From assembly GCA_018399635.1 (NCBI GenBank), contig JAGYOH010000010.1, forward strand, positions 1 through 64,000: a stretch of 64,000 nucleotides of DNA. Direction: 5' to 3'. Origin of the DNA: Clostridia bacterium (GTDB lineage: Bacteria > Bacillota > Clostridia > Peptostreptococcales > Acidaminobacteraceae). Shown piece by piece: positions 16,622-26,179 of this stretch; positions within the stretch are counted from its first letter, which is position 1, and each line of letters begins with the position of its first letter. The translations under genes and the position numbers were made by a program. A model generated the notes under the pieces. That model searched no databases. It saw only the letters and a list, made by a program, of their open reading frames with translations, and was not told the origin of the DNA.

Positions 16622-16661
16622 TGTTTTTTTAAATGGGACCGAAATCATTGGGGTCTGATGG

Positions 16662-16690
16662 TTTAAAGTTTAGAAAATTTGGTGTAAAAT
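16662..16690 (+). promoter_or_regulatory. Candidate sigma-A promoter of the PAS-GGDEF-HD-GYP gene
   Basis: TTTAAA (16662-16667), 17 bases, TAAAAT (16685-16690), in an AT-rich gap about 85 bases before the start codon. Confidence 0.4.
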
Positions 16691-16775
16691 GTAAATACAA
16701 TAGAATGAAAAACAGGCAGGTCGGACGAGGATTCATTTGTCACAGTATCAATCTCTTTCATGGGAGGCGTTTTGA

Positions 16776-19301
16776 ATGAGAAAACCGATCCAACCCCACC
16801 CGGTCAATCTGAAGGCCGACGATTTAGCAGGTCTGCCCGGCCTTGTCGTCGCCGCCGATGCCGGGGACAGGATTCTCTATTGCAATGAAGCGCTTTGCGA
16901 AAAATTGGGTCATGACAAGGAGACCTTGACGGGCATGGCCTTCAAGGAAATCCTTGATGCCGGATCCCGGGCCCGGTACGAGTCGCTTGACCGGGAGGTG
17001 GCGACCAGTACCTTGAGTGGCAGATTCCTGTGCAAGGATTCAGGCAGGCTGCCCTTCAGGGGAGGGGTCAGATTCTCCATTTCTTCTGAATTGGCCATGA
17101 CGGGTGTTTTTTTTGAAGAAGAGGAAGAAGACCTTCCCAAGGAGGTCCGTGACAATCACCGAATCCTGATTGAGAACAGTCGGGACATCATCTTCAAAAT
17201 CTCCTGGGAGGGACGTTTCATCTTTGTCTCTCCGGCCTGGGAAAAAATGCTGGGCTATTCGGTGGCGTCGATTGTTGGAAAGAGCTATGAAGACTTCCTG
17301 CATCCGGAGGATCTTTCCCGGTGCAGGGATGTCTTCTATCGGGCCTTTGAGACCGGGAAAACCGAGGAAATGATCGAATACCGGGTCAAAAACGCTTCGG
17401 GCCAGTGGCGGTGGCATTCTGCCAGGGTGACTCCGATTGAGGACGAGGACAGGACCATCAATTCTTTCATGGGGATTGCCAGCGATATCACCGAGGCCAG
17501 GATGGCCCAGGAAAAGGCCAGAAGTTTTCAGGACCTGATGCGGTACGTGATTGAATACAGTCGCGGTGCCGTGGCGGTCCACGACCGCGATCTCAACTAT
17601 CTGTATGTGAGCAGGTCCTATCTGGAAAGCTACCGGGTCAAGGAAGAGGAAGTCATCGGGCGGCACCACTATGAAGTCTTTCCGGACCTGCCCCAGAAGT
17701 GGCGGAAAATCCACCAACTGGCCTTGAAGGGTGTCGTTTCGAGTGCTGAGGAGGATCCCTTCGTCAGGGAGGACGGCATCGTGGACTGGACCCGGTGGGA
17801 GTGCCGGCCCTGGTATGAGTCCACCGGGCGTATCGGGGGCATCATCATCTACACCGAGGTCATCAATCACCAGAAGGAAATCGAAAAAATGATCTACAAT
17901 GAAAGAGAGCGCTTCAAGACGACATTGCTTTCCGTCGGGGACGGGGTCATATCCACCGACGAGAAGGGCAGGATCGTCATGATGAACCCCGCCGCAGCAC
18001 AATTGACGGGGTGGGGCCAGGATGAAGCCGTCGGGGAGCTCCTGGAGAAGGTCTTTTGTATCGATTACCAGGATCAGGAGGTGCTGCCCGTGAACCTGGT
18101 GGAAGAAGTCATGGCCCTGGGAAGAATCCTTGAACTGGAAGAAAGCGCCGTCCTCGTCACCAAAAGCGGACAAAGGATTCCGATCGAGGACAGCGTCGCC
18201 CCCATCAAAGACACCTTTGGCAATATCAACGGCGTGGTGGTGGTTTTCAGAGATTTTTCAGAAAAGATCGAGAAAATCAACGAGATCAAATACCTGAGTC
18301 TTCACGACCATCTGACAGGACTCTACAATCGTCGCTATATGGAGGACAGCCTGGAAAGACTGGATCAGGTCAGGAACCTGCCCTTCACCATCATGGTGAT
18401 GGATGTCAACGGTCTCAAGCTCACCAACGACGCCTTCGGCCACGAGATGGGGGACGAACTCCTCAAGGCAGTCGCCGGGATGCTCAAGAACGAGCTCAGA
18501 GGTGGAGAAATCCTCGGCCGGGCGGGTGGAGACGAATTCAACATTCTGCTGCCGGGTATCGGTGAAGATGAGGCGAAGAGGATCAAGGACAGAATCCTGA
18601 AGGCGACGGCCAAAATCAAGCTCGATTCCGTCATGGTTTCCCTGGCCGTGGGTCATGCCACCAAAACCGCCCCGGAGCAGGACATCAAATCCGTCTTCAC
18701 CCTTGCCGACAACCGCATGTACAAGGACAAGCTGCGGTACGGCAAGATCATGCGGAGCCGGACCATCGAAATGGTGCTTCGAAATATTCACCTCAAGTAT
18801 GATTCTGAACAGATCCACAACGAGAGGGTGTCGGAGTACTGTGAAGCCATCGCCAGAGCCATGGCCTTCGATGATGCGGGTGTGAAAAACATCAAGACCG
18901 CCGGGGTCCTCCACGATATCGGGAAGATCATGGTGCCGCCGGAAATTCTGAACAAACCGGGCCCGCTGACTCCGGAGGAGTTCGAGGTCATCAAGCGCCA
19001 TCCCGAAACCAGTTATCAGATTCTGAGATCCGTGGATGACTATGCGGTTTTCTCGGAGGATGTCCTCTACCATCATGAAAGAATCGACGGCGGGGGCTAT
19101 CCCGAGGGACTGAAGGGGGAGCAGATTCCCCTCAATGCGAGAATCATTGCGGTTGCCGATGCCTATGAGGCCATGACGGCGGACCGGCCCTATCAAGTAA
19201 CACTGACCAAGGAAGAGGCCATCCAGGAACTCGAAAAGCATGCCGGAACGCAATTCGACACCGAGGTGGTCAGAATATTCGTCGACAAAGTGCTGAGATA
19301 G
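16776..19301 (+). CDS. PAS-GGDEF-HD-GYP cyclic-di-GMP signalling protein
   Basis: 841 residues, no membrane segments. About four PAS-like modules fill residues 15-495 (for example ISWEGRFIFVSPAWEKMLGY). A GGDEF domain follows, with its motif GRAGGDEF around 580-587, and then an HD-GYP phosphodiesterase domain with HDIGK at about 713 and HHERIDGGGYPEGLKG around 768-783. Both catalytic motifs are intact, so it may both make and break c-di-GMP (or the HD-GYP part may act on another cyclic dinucleotide), gated by the PAS ligands. GGGAGGCG lies before the ATG. Its second half is strongly similar to that of the protein at 36919-40206. Confidence 0.9.
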   Translation: MRKPIQPHPVNLKADDLAGLPGLVVAADAGDRILYCNEALCEKLGHDKETLTGMAFKEILDAGSRARYESLDREVATSTLSGRFLCKDSGRLPFRGGVRFSISSELAMTGVFFEEEEEDLPKEVRDNHRILIENSRDIIFKISWEGRFIFVSPAWEKMLGYSVASIVGKSYEDFLHPEDLSRCRDVFYRAFETGKTEEMIEYRVKNASGQWRWHSARVTPIEDEDRTINSFMGIASDITEARMAQEKARSFQDLMRYVIEYSRGAVAVHDRDLNYLYVSRSYLESYRVKEEEVIGRHHYEVFPDLPQKWRKIHQLALKGVVSSAEEDPFVREDGIVDWTRWECRPWYESTGRIGGIIIYTEVINHQKEIEKMIYNERERFKTTLLSVGDGVISTDEKGRIVMMNPAAAQLTGWGQDEAVGELLEKVFCIDYQDQEVLPVNLVEEVMALGRILELEESAVLVTKSGQRIPIEDSVAPIKDTFGNINGVVVVFRDFSEKIEKINEIKYLSLHDHLTGLYNRRYMEDSLERLDQVRNLPFTIMVMDVNGLKLTNDAFGHEMGDELLKAVAGMLKNELRGGEILGRAGGDEFNILLPGIGEDEAKRIKDRILKATAKIKLDSVMVSLAVGHATKTAPEQDIKSVFTLADNRMYKDKLRYGKIMRSRTIEMVLRNIHLKYDSEQIHNERVSEYCEAIARAMAFDDAGVKNIKTAGVLHDIGKIMVPPEILNKPGPLTPEEFEVIKRHPETSYQILRSVDDYAVFSEDVLYHHERIDGGGYPEGLKGEQIPLNARIIAVADAYEAMTADRPYQVTLTKEEAIQELEKHAGTQFDTEVVRIFVDKVLR

Positions 19302-19309
19302 TCTGCTAG

Positions 19310-19333
19310 AAAACCTGCCCCCTGGCGGGTTTT
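19310..19333 (+). terminator. Intrinsic terminator (short U-tract)
   Basis: AAAACCTGCC pairs with GGCGGGTTTT across CCCT, directly after the signalling gene. Confidence 0.6.
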
Positions 19334-19358
19334 CAACCATGAAGAAAAGAGGATCAGG

Positions 19359-19550
19359 ATGCCGAACAGAAAAAGAACCAACATCAAGCCGGGGGACCGG
19401 GTCAGGATCGTGCTGAAGGCGGACCAGGGAAGCGGCACCCTCACCGAGGGGACCGTGGACAAGTTGTTGACCAATGCCAAGGACCATCCCCATGGCATCA
19501 AGGTCAGGCTCGTGGATGGCCGGGTGGGCAGGGTCAAGGAGATTCTCTAG
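19359..19550 (+). CDS. ywbE: YwbE family protein
   Basis: 63 residues, the full length of the small YwbE family. The sequence NIKPGDRVRIVLKADQGSG, then TEGTVDKLLTNAKDHPHGIK, and GRVGRVKEIL at the end match the family pattern, a small beta-barrel of unknown function. The gene is 57 bases after the upstream stop, beyond a weak terminator, and AGAGGATC precedes the ATG. Confidence 0.88.
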   Translation: MPNRKRTNIKPGDRVRIVLKADQGSGTLTEGTVDKLLTNAKDHPHGIKVRLVDGRVGRVKEIL

Positions 19551-19598
19551 GGAATCCTAATCCCATGCCCGGCGGCGGTTAGAAAAGAGATGAGAGGA

Positions 19599-19618
19599 GG
19601 GGTCCTGGGGCCCCTTTT
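19599..19618 (+). terminator. Probable intrinsic terminator after ywbE
   Basis: GGGGTCC / GGGCCCC stem followed by TTTT. Confidence 0.55.
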
Positions 19619-19630
19619 CAATTGTAAACA

Positions 19631-19660
19631 TTGCTAAATCCATGGCCTATCAGTTATAAT
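19631..19660 (+). promoter_or_regulatory. Candidate sigma-A promoter of the subtilase
   Basis: TTGCTA (19631-19636), 18 bases, TATAAT (19655-19660). The -10 overlaps an in-frame ATG at 19659, which therefore cannot be the translation start. Confidence 0.55.
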
Positions 19661-19697
19661 GAAATCACTGAATATGACACCCAATTCTGGAGGGAAA

Positions 19698-22600
19698 ATG
19701 GCATTCACTAAAAAAAACTTGTTGATAGTCGGCCTCATGGTGATGATGACGGTTTCAGGCATCCTTCCCGTCGGCCGGGGAATCGCCTTTGCCGAGGAGA
19801 TGCCTCAGCGCTACATCATAGGCTATGAGTCCGCCGGTGTGCGGTCTCTTTCGGAACAGACCCGGCAGGTCACGAGCCTGGGCGGCGAGGTTGAAAAAGA
19901 CTTTGAATTCATCAATGCCTCGGTGGTGAGCCTGACGCCCTCGGAGGCCAAGGCCCTTGCGGCCATGGAGGGCGTCGCCTACCTGGAGCCGGATTATCCG
20001 GCATATGCCCTGGAGACCGGTGGCGGGGACTGGGTCCCCTGGGGGGTGGAGGAGGTCTTTGGAGAGGCCGCCTACCCCTATCTCCAGTGGGAGAACCTCT
20101 CCATGGCGTCCGTCAAGGTGGCGGTCCTGGACACCGGCATCGACACCGACCACCCGGACCTCGAGGTGGCCGGAGGGGCAGGTATCAGTACCAGTGGCTA
20201 CAAGGACTATTACGGTCACGGGACCCATGTGGCGGGGACCATCGCGGCGACGATGGAAGATGCCGGGGTCGTGGGCTTCGCCCCGGAAATCCAACTCTAT
20301 GCCGTCAAGGTGCTGAGTGATAACGGCAGTGGCAGCTACAGCGACATCATCGCCGGCATCGACTGGGCCATTGACAATGACATGGATATCATCAACATGA
20401 GTCTGGGCGGCGACTACGCCAACACCGGTCTGGGGGATGCCGTGGATGAGGCCTATGAGGCGGGGATCCTTCTGGTGGCGGCGGCGGGGAATGACGGCAA
20501 CCATGCTTCCCCCCTCTACCCGGCGGCCTATGACAGCGTCATGGCCGTATCGGCCTCGGATGCCGCCGGGGACATGGCTCCTTTTTCCAATGCCGGTCCG
20601 GCCATCGAGATCATGGCCCCGGGGACCAACATCCTCAGCACCTCCATCCACACCCAGGACTATGCCATGGTAAATGTGGGGGGGCAGGGCTATGGGGCCA
20701 ACCCCCTGACGGATTCCCCCACCGGCACGGTTTCGGATCATCCCCTGGTGGATATCGGCTACGGGAATGATCCGGCAGCCATCGATCAAGCCCTTGTCGA
20801 CGCGGGGATCGGGGATTCGAACTGGATCGCCCTGATAGCCCGATACGACAGTGACCTTTCATCGAAGATTGAAAACGCCGGGTCAAGGGGGGCGGCGGGG
20901 GCTGTCATCATCAACAATGACTATTCAGAACCCTGGGAAATGGGGGACTACTCCGGCAGTGAAACCATCCCGGCGGTTTCAGTTTCCTACAATACCGGCA
21001 GGGCCATCAAGGAAGGAGACCTTGCCATGGGGACCCTCAGAATCGCCACCGGCAGGTACGAGACCATGAGCGGGACTTCCATGGCCTCTCCCCACGTGGC
21101 GGGGGTGGCGGCCCTGGTCAAGGCCGAGAACCCCCACTTTACCAATGAAGAGATTCGGACCCGGTTGAAGGAGAAAGCCCAGGATCTCGGTCTCAGCGCC
21201 GAGTATCAGGGCAGCGGTCTGGTGCGGGCGGACCTGGCTATGAAGGTCCCCCTGGCTCTCAAGGATTTTACAGCGGATTCCAAGCTCTATGACGGCACCA
21301 CCGGGGTCACGGGGGCCGCCTTTTCCCCGGACACGACGGAGACGGTGGATCTTGACTTCAGCTACCAGGTGGCCTTTGACACCCCGGATGCCGGTGAGGA
21401 TCGCCTGGTCCGCTTCACCGACATCGAGATTTCCGGCGGCCCGGACCCCTTTTACCGGCTGGTCACCCCCAGCGGCCAGACCACTGCCGATATCGACCCT
21501 GTGCCCATCACCCTTGGGGGGGTGACGGACAGCAAGGTCTATGACGGCAGTGAAGCCTCCGGCCAGGAACCGGTGGTCACCGGTTCCGCCGTTTCGGGAG
21601 AAATCCTGACGGTCTTTCAGAAATTCGAGTCAAAAGCCGTGGGAGAAGGACTCACCCTGACCCCCGAGGCCGTCATCACCCGGGAAGGGGAGCCGGTGAC
21701 GAAAAACTACGCCCTCACCGTCCTGCCGGTGACCACCGGGGTCATCACGGCGAGGGATCTCACCATCAGCAGTCTCACCGCCGAGGACAAGCCCTATGAC
21801 GGCACCACCGGTTCGGTGGTACTTTCAGTGGCGGACGACCGGGTCAGCGGAGACGCCATCAGCTACAGTTACACCGCCACCCATGAAAGCAAGGACGCCT
21901 CGGCGGGCCAGGCAGTGGTCATTTCGGATTTCACTCTGAGTTCCGAGGGGGACGGGGGCAACTACTCCCTCAGGACCCCTTCCCTCACCGGCGTCACCTT
22001 CGATGTCCTCAAGAAGTCCCTGGTCGCTGAAGCCGTCCTGCCGGCAACTCCACTGTATTACGGTGAAGAGGCCGCGACACCCGAGGTGGTCTTCTACGGT
22101 TTTGTGGCGGGGGAGGATGCTGAGAGCCTGGGCATCGACTTTGAAACCGGCACCAGCTACAGGGCCATGGACGGGGTGGGGATTTATGAAACCACCCTGA
22201 CCGCCACCGGCTCCGACCCCCTCAATTATCAGTTGATTCCCACCACCACCACCTTTGAAGTGATCCAGCGGGACCTGACCCTGGGAGGGAGCTTTACCGC
22301 CTATGACAAGGTCTACGACGGCACCGCCGCCGCCACCCTGAAGGAGGATCAACTGACCCTTGAGGGGGTCCTCGAGGGAGACCTGGTGACCCTTGAAAGT
22401 GTGACCCTGGCCTTCGAGTCCTCCCAGCAGGGCAGCGACATCACCGTTCAAATCACTGGAGGGTCCTTGAGCGACCCCAATTACCGCCTGTCTCTGACGG
22501 GGGCCCCCACGGCCCTGGCCAGCATCACGGCGCCTCCCGCCCCACCACCCTCACCGGCTCCCGCCCCGGCCCCGGCCCCCGCACCCATGCCTCCCCTGGA

Positions 22601-23855
22601 GCCGGTGGATGAGACCGTGGATGTGGCGCTTGATGGAAAGCCGGTGGCGGGGATTGCCGTCATCACTGAAGGGGATGAGGATTTCCAGGGCACCATCCTG
22701 ACTCTGGATGAGGAAAAAACCCTGTCCCTGCTGGAAGAAATGGAGACACCGGTTGCCGGGGAAGCCGGCCCGGTTCTTGAAATGCCTCTGCTTGAGGATG
22801 ACCGGATCAGAATCAATATTCCCTATGGGGTGGTCGGGGCCCTTCAGACCCGGGCCATGACCCTGGTCGTCCACCACCCGGCAGGATCCTACACCCTGCC
22901 CCTCCAGGCCCTTGACATCGGGGTCACCGCCTTGAGAGGTTTTGACAGGTCCGAAACCCTTCTGGAGATCGGTCTTTCGGTTCTGGAGCCTTCAAGGCTT
23001 GCCGGGATTGATGCAATCATTGAAGCAAGCGGCCTGGTCGCCCTGACGAAACCCCTGGAATTCTCCCTGAGGTACCGGGAGGGAGACAAGACCTACGAGG
23101 TCACCCGTTTTGACCGTTACGTGACGCGCAGGATCCTCATTCCCGAGGGGGTGGATCCCGCCAGGGTGGCCACGGCGGTGGTGATCGAACCGGGGGGCGA
23201 GATCCGTCCGGTACCTACCCGGATCCTCGACACCTACCGGGACAAGGCGGCGGTCATTCAAAGCCGGTCCAACTCCGTCTATGCCTTGATTGAAGGGGGA
23301 GCCGAGGTGGCCGGGGTTCTGAACCACTGGTCCAGGGATGCCGTGGAGGATCTGGTCGACAGACGGGTCATCCTGGATTCCGGGGCCTTCAACCCGGAGG
23401 GTCATATCAGCCGGGGGGAATTCGCCCGCTATATCACCCGGGCCCTGGGGCTGTATGAGCCCATCCCCGCCGGTGACGGTCTTTTCACCGACGTCGCAAG
23501 GACCCATCCCCTGGCCGCGGACATTGAAACCGCCGTCTCCTATGGCATCATCCAGGGTTATCCCGACGGGACCTTCAAGCCCTCGGACCTGATTTCCAGA
23601 CAGGAGGCCATGGTGATGTACGCCAGGGCCATGGCGGTGGCGGCCCTGCCCCCCGTCGACAATCAACGGATCGAGAGCTATACTGACCGCGGCCAGGTGG
23701 GTGACTGGGCCTATGCCGGGGTGAGCCAGACCCTCAGTGTGGGAGTGTTCAACGGCACGAGTCCCACCACCATCTCGCCCCTCCTTACCTTCCGATATGC
23801 CGAGGCAGCCACGGCCGTCCGCAATCTGCTGATCAAGGCCAGACTGACATACTGA
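19698..23855 (+). CDS. Cell-wall-anchored subtilisin-like (S8) serine protease with YDG repeats and SLH domains
   Basis: 1385 residues from the ATG at 19698 (GGAGGG just upstream; the ATG at 19659 lies in the promoter). The order is: signal peptide (about 1-32), I9-type propeptide inhibitor (37-110), and an S8 catalytic domain with Asp145 (VAVLDTGID), His174 (GHGTHVAG), oxyanion Asn265 (AAGNDG) and Ser461 (SGTSMASPHV). A PA-like insertion lies between about 317 and 447. Four YDG-type beta modules (KLYDGTTG, KVYDGSEA, KPYDGTTG, KVYDGTAA) with an MBG-like module follow. Then come a Pro-Ala linker, a further beta region, and three SLH domains (about 1215-1385, including GIIQGYPDGTFKP). SLH domains bind pyruvylated cell-wall polymer, so the enzyme is displayed on the surface. 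It probably degrades external peptides or matures S-layer proteins. Confidence 0.93.
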   Translation: MAFTKKNLLIVGLMVMMTVSGILPVGRGIAFAEEMPQRYIIGYESAGVRSLSEQTRQVTSLGGEVEKDFEFINASVVSLTPSEAKALAAMEGVAYLEPDYPAYALETGGGDWVPWGVEEVFGEAAYPYLQWENLSMASVKVAVLDTGIDTDHPDLEVAGGAGISTSGYKDYYGHGTHVAGTIAATMEDAGVVGFAPEIQLYAVKVLSDNGSGSYSDIIAGIDWAIDNDMDIINMSLGGDYANTGLGDAVDEAYEAGILLVAAAGNDGNHASPLYPAAYDSVMAVSASDAAGDMAPFSNAGPAIEIMAPGTNILSTSIHTQDYAMVNVGGQGYGANPLTDSPTGTVSDHPLVDIGYGNDPAAIDQALVDAGIGDSNWIALIARYDSDLSSKIENAGSRGAAGAVIINNDYSEPWEMGDYSGSETIPAVSVSYNTGRAIKEGDLAMGTLRIATGRYETMSGTSMASPHVAGVAALVKAENPHFTNEEIRTRLKEKAQDLGLSAEYQGSGLVRADLAMKVPLALKDFTADSKLYDGTTGVTGAAFSPDTTETVDLDFSYQVAFDTPDAGEDRLVRFTDIEISGGPDPFYRLVTPSGQTTADIDPVPITLGGVTDSKVYDGSEASGQEPVVTGSAVSGEILTVFQKFESKAVGEGLTLTPEAVITREGEPVTKNYALTVLPVTTGVITARDLTISSLTAEDKPYDGTTGSVVLSVADDRVSGDAISYSYTATHESKDASAGQAVVISDFTLSSEGDGGNYSLRTPSLTGVTFDVLKKSLVAEAVLPATPLYYGEEAATPEVVFYGFVAGEDAESLGIDFETGTSYRAMDGVGIYETTLTATGSDPLNYQLIPTTTTFEVIQRDLTLGGSFTAYDKVYDGTAAATLKEDQLTLEGVLEGDLVTLESVTLAFESSQQGSDITVQITGGSLSDPNYRLSLTGAPTALASITAPPAPPPSPAPAPAPAPAPMPPLEPVDETVDVALDGKPVAGIAVITEGDEDFQGTILTLDEEKTLSLLEEMETPVAGEAGPVLEMPLLEDDRIRINIPYGVVGALQTRAMTLVVHHPAGSYTLPLQALDIGVTALRGFDRSETLLEIGLSVLEPSRLAGIDAIIEASGLVALTKPLEFSLRYREGDKTYEVTRFDRYVTRRILIPEGVDPARVATAVVIEPGGEIRPVPTRILDTYRDKAAVIQSRSNSVYALIEGGAEVAGVLNHWSRDAVEDLVDRRVILDSGAFNPEGHISRGEFARYITRALGLYEPIPAGDGLFTDVARTHPLAADIETAVSYGIIQGYPDGTFKPSDLISRQEAMVMYARAMAVAALPPVDNQRIESYTDRGQVGDWAYAGVSQTLSVGVFNGTSPTTISPLLTFRYAEAATAVRNLLIKARLTY

Positions 23856-23858
23856 ACC

Positions 23859-23897
23859 GATCAGGAATCCCTGCAAGGGGGTTCCTCTTGATTTTTT
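23859..23897 (+). terminator. Intrinsic terminator of the subtilase gene
   Basis: An imperfect stem GATCAGGAATCCC / GGGGGTTCCTCTTGAT, then TTTTTT. Confidence 0.7.
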
Positions 23898-23982
23898 GCA
23901 CATCGGGGTGAATTTTCCCAAAAAAAGGGTAAAAGGATAATGTTGTCAATCCAAACACAAATCCAGAAATGAGGTGCGGGAT

Positions 23983-24870
23983 ATGAATCAGGAACAGGCA
24001 AAAATCATGAAGCATGCCAAGGGCTTTATTGCAGCCCTTGATCAGAGCGGCGGTTCCACCCCCAAGGCCCTGGCGGGTTACGGGATAGAAAAGGACCGTT
24101 ACGGCAGTGAAGAGGAGATGTTCGACCTGGTCCACGCCATGAGGACCCGGATCATCAAAAGTCCCTCCTTTGACAGAGAGGGGATTCTTGGGGCCATACT
24201 TTTCGAACAGACCATGGACAGGCAGATCGACGGCCTTCATACCGCCGATTATCTCTGGGATAAAAAGGGGATCCTTCCCTTCTTGAAGGTGGACAAGGGC
24301 CTTGCCGAAGAGGCCGAAGGGGTCCAGTTGATGAAGCCCAATCCGGGCCTCGAGGCGCTGCTCAAAAGGGCCGGAGACCGGCATGTTTTCGGCACGAAGA
24401 TGCGGTCCGTGATCAAGAGGGCGGATCCTGTGGGAATTGAAAAAATCGTCGCCCAGCAGTTTGAAATCGGCAGAATCATCCTCGCGGCGGGTCTGATGCC
24501 GATTCTGGAGCCGGAGGTGGACATCAATTCTCCGGACAAGATTGAGTCGGAAAAACTTTTGAAGGCCCTGATTCTCAAGGAACTTGACAGCCTGACGGGG
24601 GACGGGCAGATCATGCTCAAGCTGTCCATTCCCACGGAGGATGACTTTTATGCCGACCTGATCGCCCATCCCAGGGTGATGCGGGTGGTGGCCCTCTCGG
24701 GAGGATATTCCCAGGCTGAAGCCTGTGAACGCCTTGAGAAAAACCAGGGTCTGATCGCCAGTTTTTCCAGAGCGCTGCTTGAGGACCTGAGGGACCAGCA
24801 GAGTGACAGTGAATTCGACCAGGTGCTGAAGGAAGCGGTGGACAAGATCTACAAGGCCTCCATCACTTAA
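23983..24870 (+). CDS. Class I fructose-bisphosphate aldolase
   Basis: 295 residues. Class I FBA uses a Schiff-base Lys to cleave fructose 1,6-bisphosphate into DHAP and glyceraldehyde 3-phosphate. The N-terminal [17 protein letters not shown], the central LKVDKGL, the EPEVDI segment and IMLKLSIP (the expected Schiff-base Lys region) are all in the order found in the short bacterial class I enzymes of about 295 residues (as in staphylococci). The ATG at 23983 is chosen over a GTG at 23974 because GAGGTG lies 6 bases before it. Single gene with its own terminator. Confidence 0.9.
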   Translation: MNQEQAKIMKHAKGFIAALDQSGGSTPKALAGYGIEKDRYGSEEEMFDLVHAMRTRIIKSPSFDREGILGAILFEQTMDRQIDGLHTADYLWDKKGILPFLKVDKGLAEEAEGVQLMKPNPGLEALLKRAGDRHVFGTKMRSVIKRADPVGIEKIVAQQFEIGRIILAAGLMPILEPEVDINSPDKIESEKLLKALILKELDSLTGDGQIMLKLSIPTEDDFYADLIAHPRVMRVVALSGGYSQAEACERLEKNQGLIASFSRALLEDLRDQQSDSEFDQVLKEAVDKIYKASIT

Positions 24871-24892
24871 GGAAAAGAGAGGCGCAATGAAG

Positions 24893-24932
24893 AAAAGCGG
24901 GCGGACCGCAGGCACAGGGTCCGCTCTTTTTT
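24893..24932 (+). terminator. Intrinsic terminator of the aldolase gene
   Basis: GCGGACC (24901-24907) and GGTCCGC (24918-24924) with a 10-base loop, then TCTTTTTT. Confidence 0.85.
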
Positions 24933-25053
24933 GTTGCAAAGGCAACAGAGTGAGTTTTTGTTTTTAGGGGGTATAAATAAGTATAAAATCAACTGGATAG
25001 ACTCATTAAAAACTGATACTGGGTGATGTATCACAGAATCGGAGGGATGAATC

Positions 25054-26163
25054 GTGGTGACCTTTGAAAAGGTGTCAAAGACCTATCCCGGCGGAGTGAT
25101 GGCGGTGAAGAATCTCAATCTGACCATCGCCCAGGGTGAACTTGTGGTTCTTATCGGACCCAGCGGCTGCGGCAAGACCTCGAGTCTGAAAATGGTCAAT
25201 CGACTCATCGAGCCCACCTCCGGCAGGATCATCGTGAGCGGTGTGGACACCCAGAAACTTGATCCGGTGGCCCTCAGAAGAAAAATCGGGTATGTCATCC
25301 AGGACATCGCCCTCTTTCCCCATCGCAACGTGGCTCAGAATATCGCCACGGTGCCCCGGCTGAAGAAATGGGACCAGAAGAAAATCCAAGAAAGGGTGGA
25401 TGAACTGCTCAGACTGGTGGACATGGACCCGGCGCTCTACCGGGGCCGGTATCCCCTTGAACTCAGCGGCGGACAGCAGCAGAGGATCGGCGTACTCAGG
25501 GCCCTGGCGGCGGAGCCGGAGGTTCTGTTGATGGACGAGCCCTTTGGCGCCCTGGATCCGATCACCCGGGAACAGCTGCAGGATGAACTCAAGCGGCTGC
25601 GGCAAAAGGTCAAAAAGACTATCCTCTTCGTCACCCATGATATGGATGAGGCCCTCAAGCTGGCGGACCGGATCGTGCTGATGCGGGACGGGGTCATTGT
25701 CCAGGTGGACACGCCGGAGGGCCTTCTCAGGGAGCCTGCCAACGATTTTGTCAGAAACTTCATTGGAGAAAAACGCTTGATCCGTCAGCCGGACAAGGTC
25801 CTGGTCCATGAGGTCATGCGGACCAAGCCCACTTGTATCGAAGGAGACAAGGGGCTGCATCAGGGCCTTGAGCTGATGCGGGAGGAAGCCGTGGACAGCC
25901 TGCTGATCATGGACAGGTCCGGGGATTTTCTAGGGGTGGTGGAGGTCCAGACCATCCAGCAGAACCTGGAGGCCCGAAAAAGCCTCGAGGCCATCATGAC
26001 CCCCTGGCCCACGGTAAATGAAAATGACAGCGTGAAGCGGGTGGTCCGGTTGATGGTGGAAGGGAATCTGAGATTCATCCCCGTGGTGGACGAGACGGGC
26101 AGAATCAAGGGTATCGTGACCCGGGCCAATGTGGTGAACTTTGTCCTGGACTACATGTCCTAG
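25054..26163 (+). CDS. opuCA: Osmoprotectant ABC importer ATPase with CBS domains (OpuCA/ProV type)
   Basis: 369 residues. Walker A GPSGCGKTSS (about 35-44), signature LSGGQQQRIGV (about 134-144), Walker B LLMDEPFGALDP. Two CBS domains occupy about 250-369 (the first with DSLLIMDRSGDFLGVVEV, the second with FIPVVDETGRIKGIVT). In OpuA/OpuC systems these CBS domains sense ionic strength (OpuA) or c-di-AMP (OpuC) and gate uptake of glycine betaine, carnitine or choline. GTG start at 25054 with GGAGGGA upstream. It opens a three-gene operon. Confidence 0.92.
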   Translation: MVTFEKVSKTYPGGVMAVKNLNLTIAQGELVVLIGPSGCGKTSSLKMVNRLIEPTSGRIIVSGVDTQKLDPVALRRKIGYVIQDIALFPHRNVAQNIATVPRLKKWDQKKIQERVDELLRLVDMDPALYRGRYPLELSGGQQQRIGVLRALAAEPEVLLMDEPFGALDPITREQLQDELKRLRQKVKKTILFVTHDMDEALKLADRIVLMRDGVIVQVDTPEGLLREPANDFVRNFIGEKRLIRQPDKVLVHEVMRTKPTCIEGDKGLHQGLELMREEAVDSLLIMDRSGDFLGVVEVQTIQQNLEARKSLEAIMTPWPTVNENDSVKRVVRLMVEGNLRFIPVVDETGRIKGIVTRANVVNFVLDYMS

Positions 26164-26179
26164 GAAGGAGGCAGGGATC

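Noticed and set aside
22500-22600. Low-complexity Pro-Ala repeat considered as a CRISPR-like or tandem repeat
   Set aside because: It is in frame within the subtilase and encodes a linker before the SLH domains; no spacer structure.
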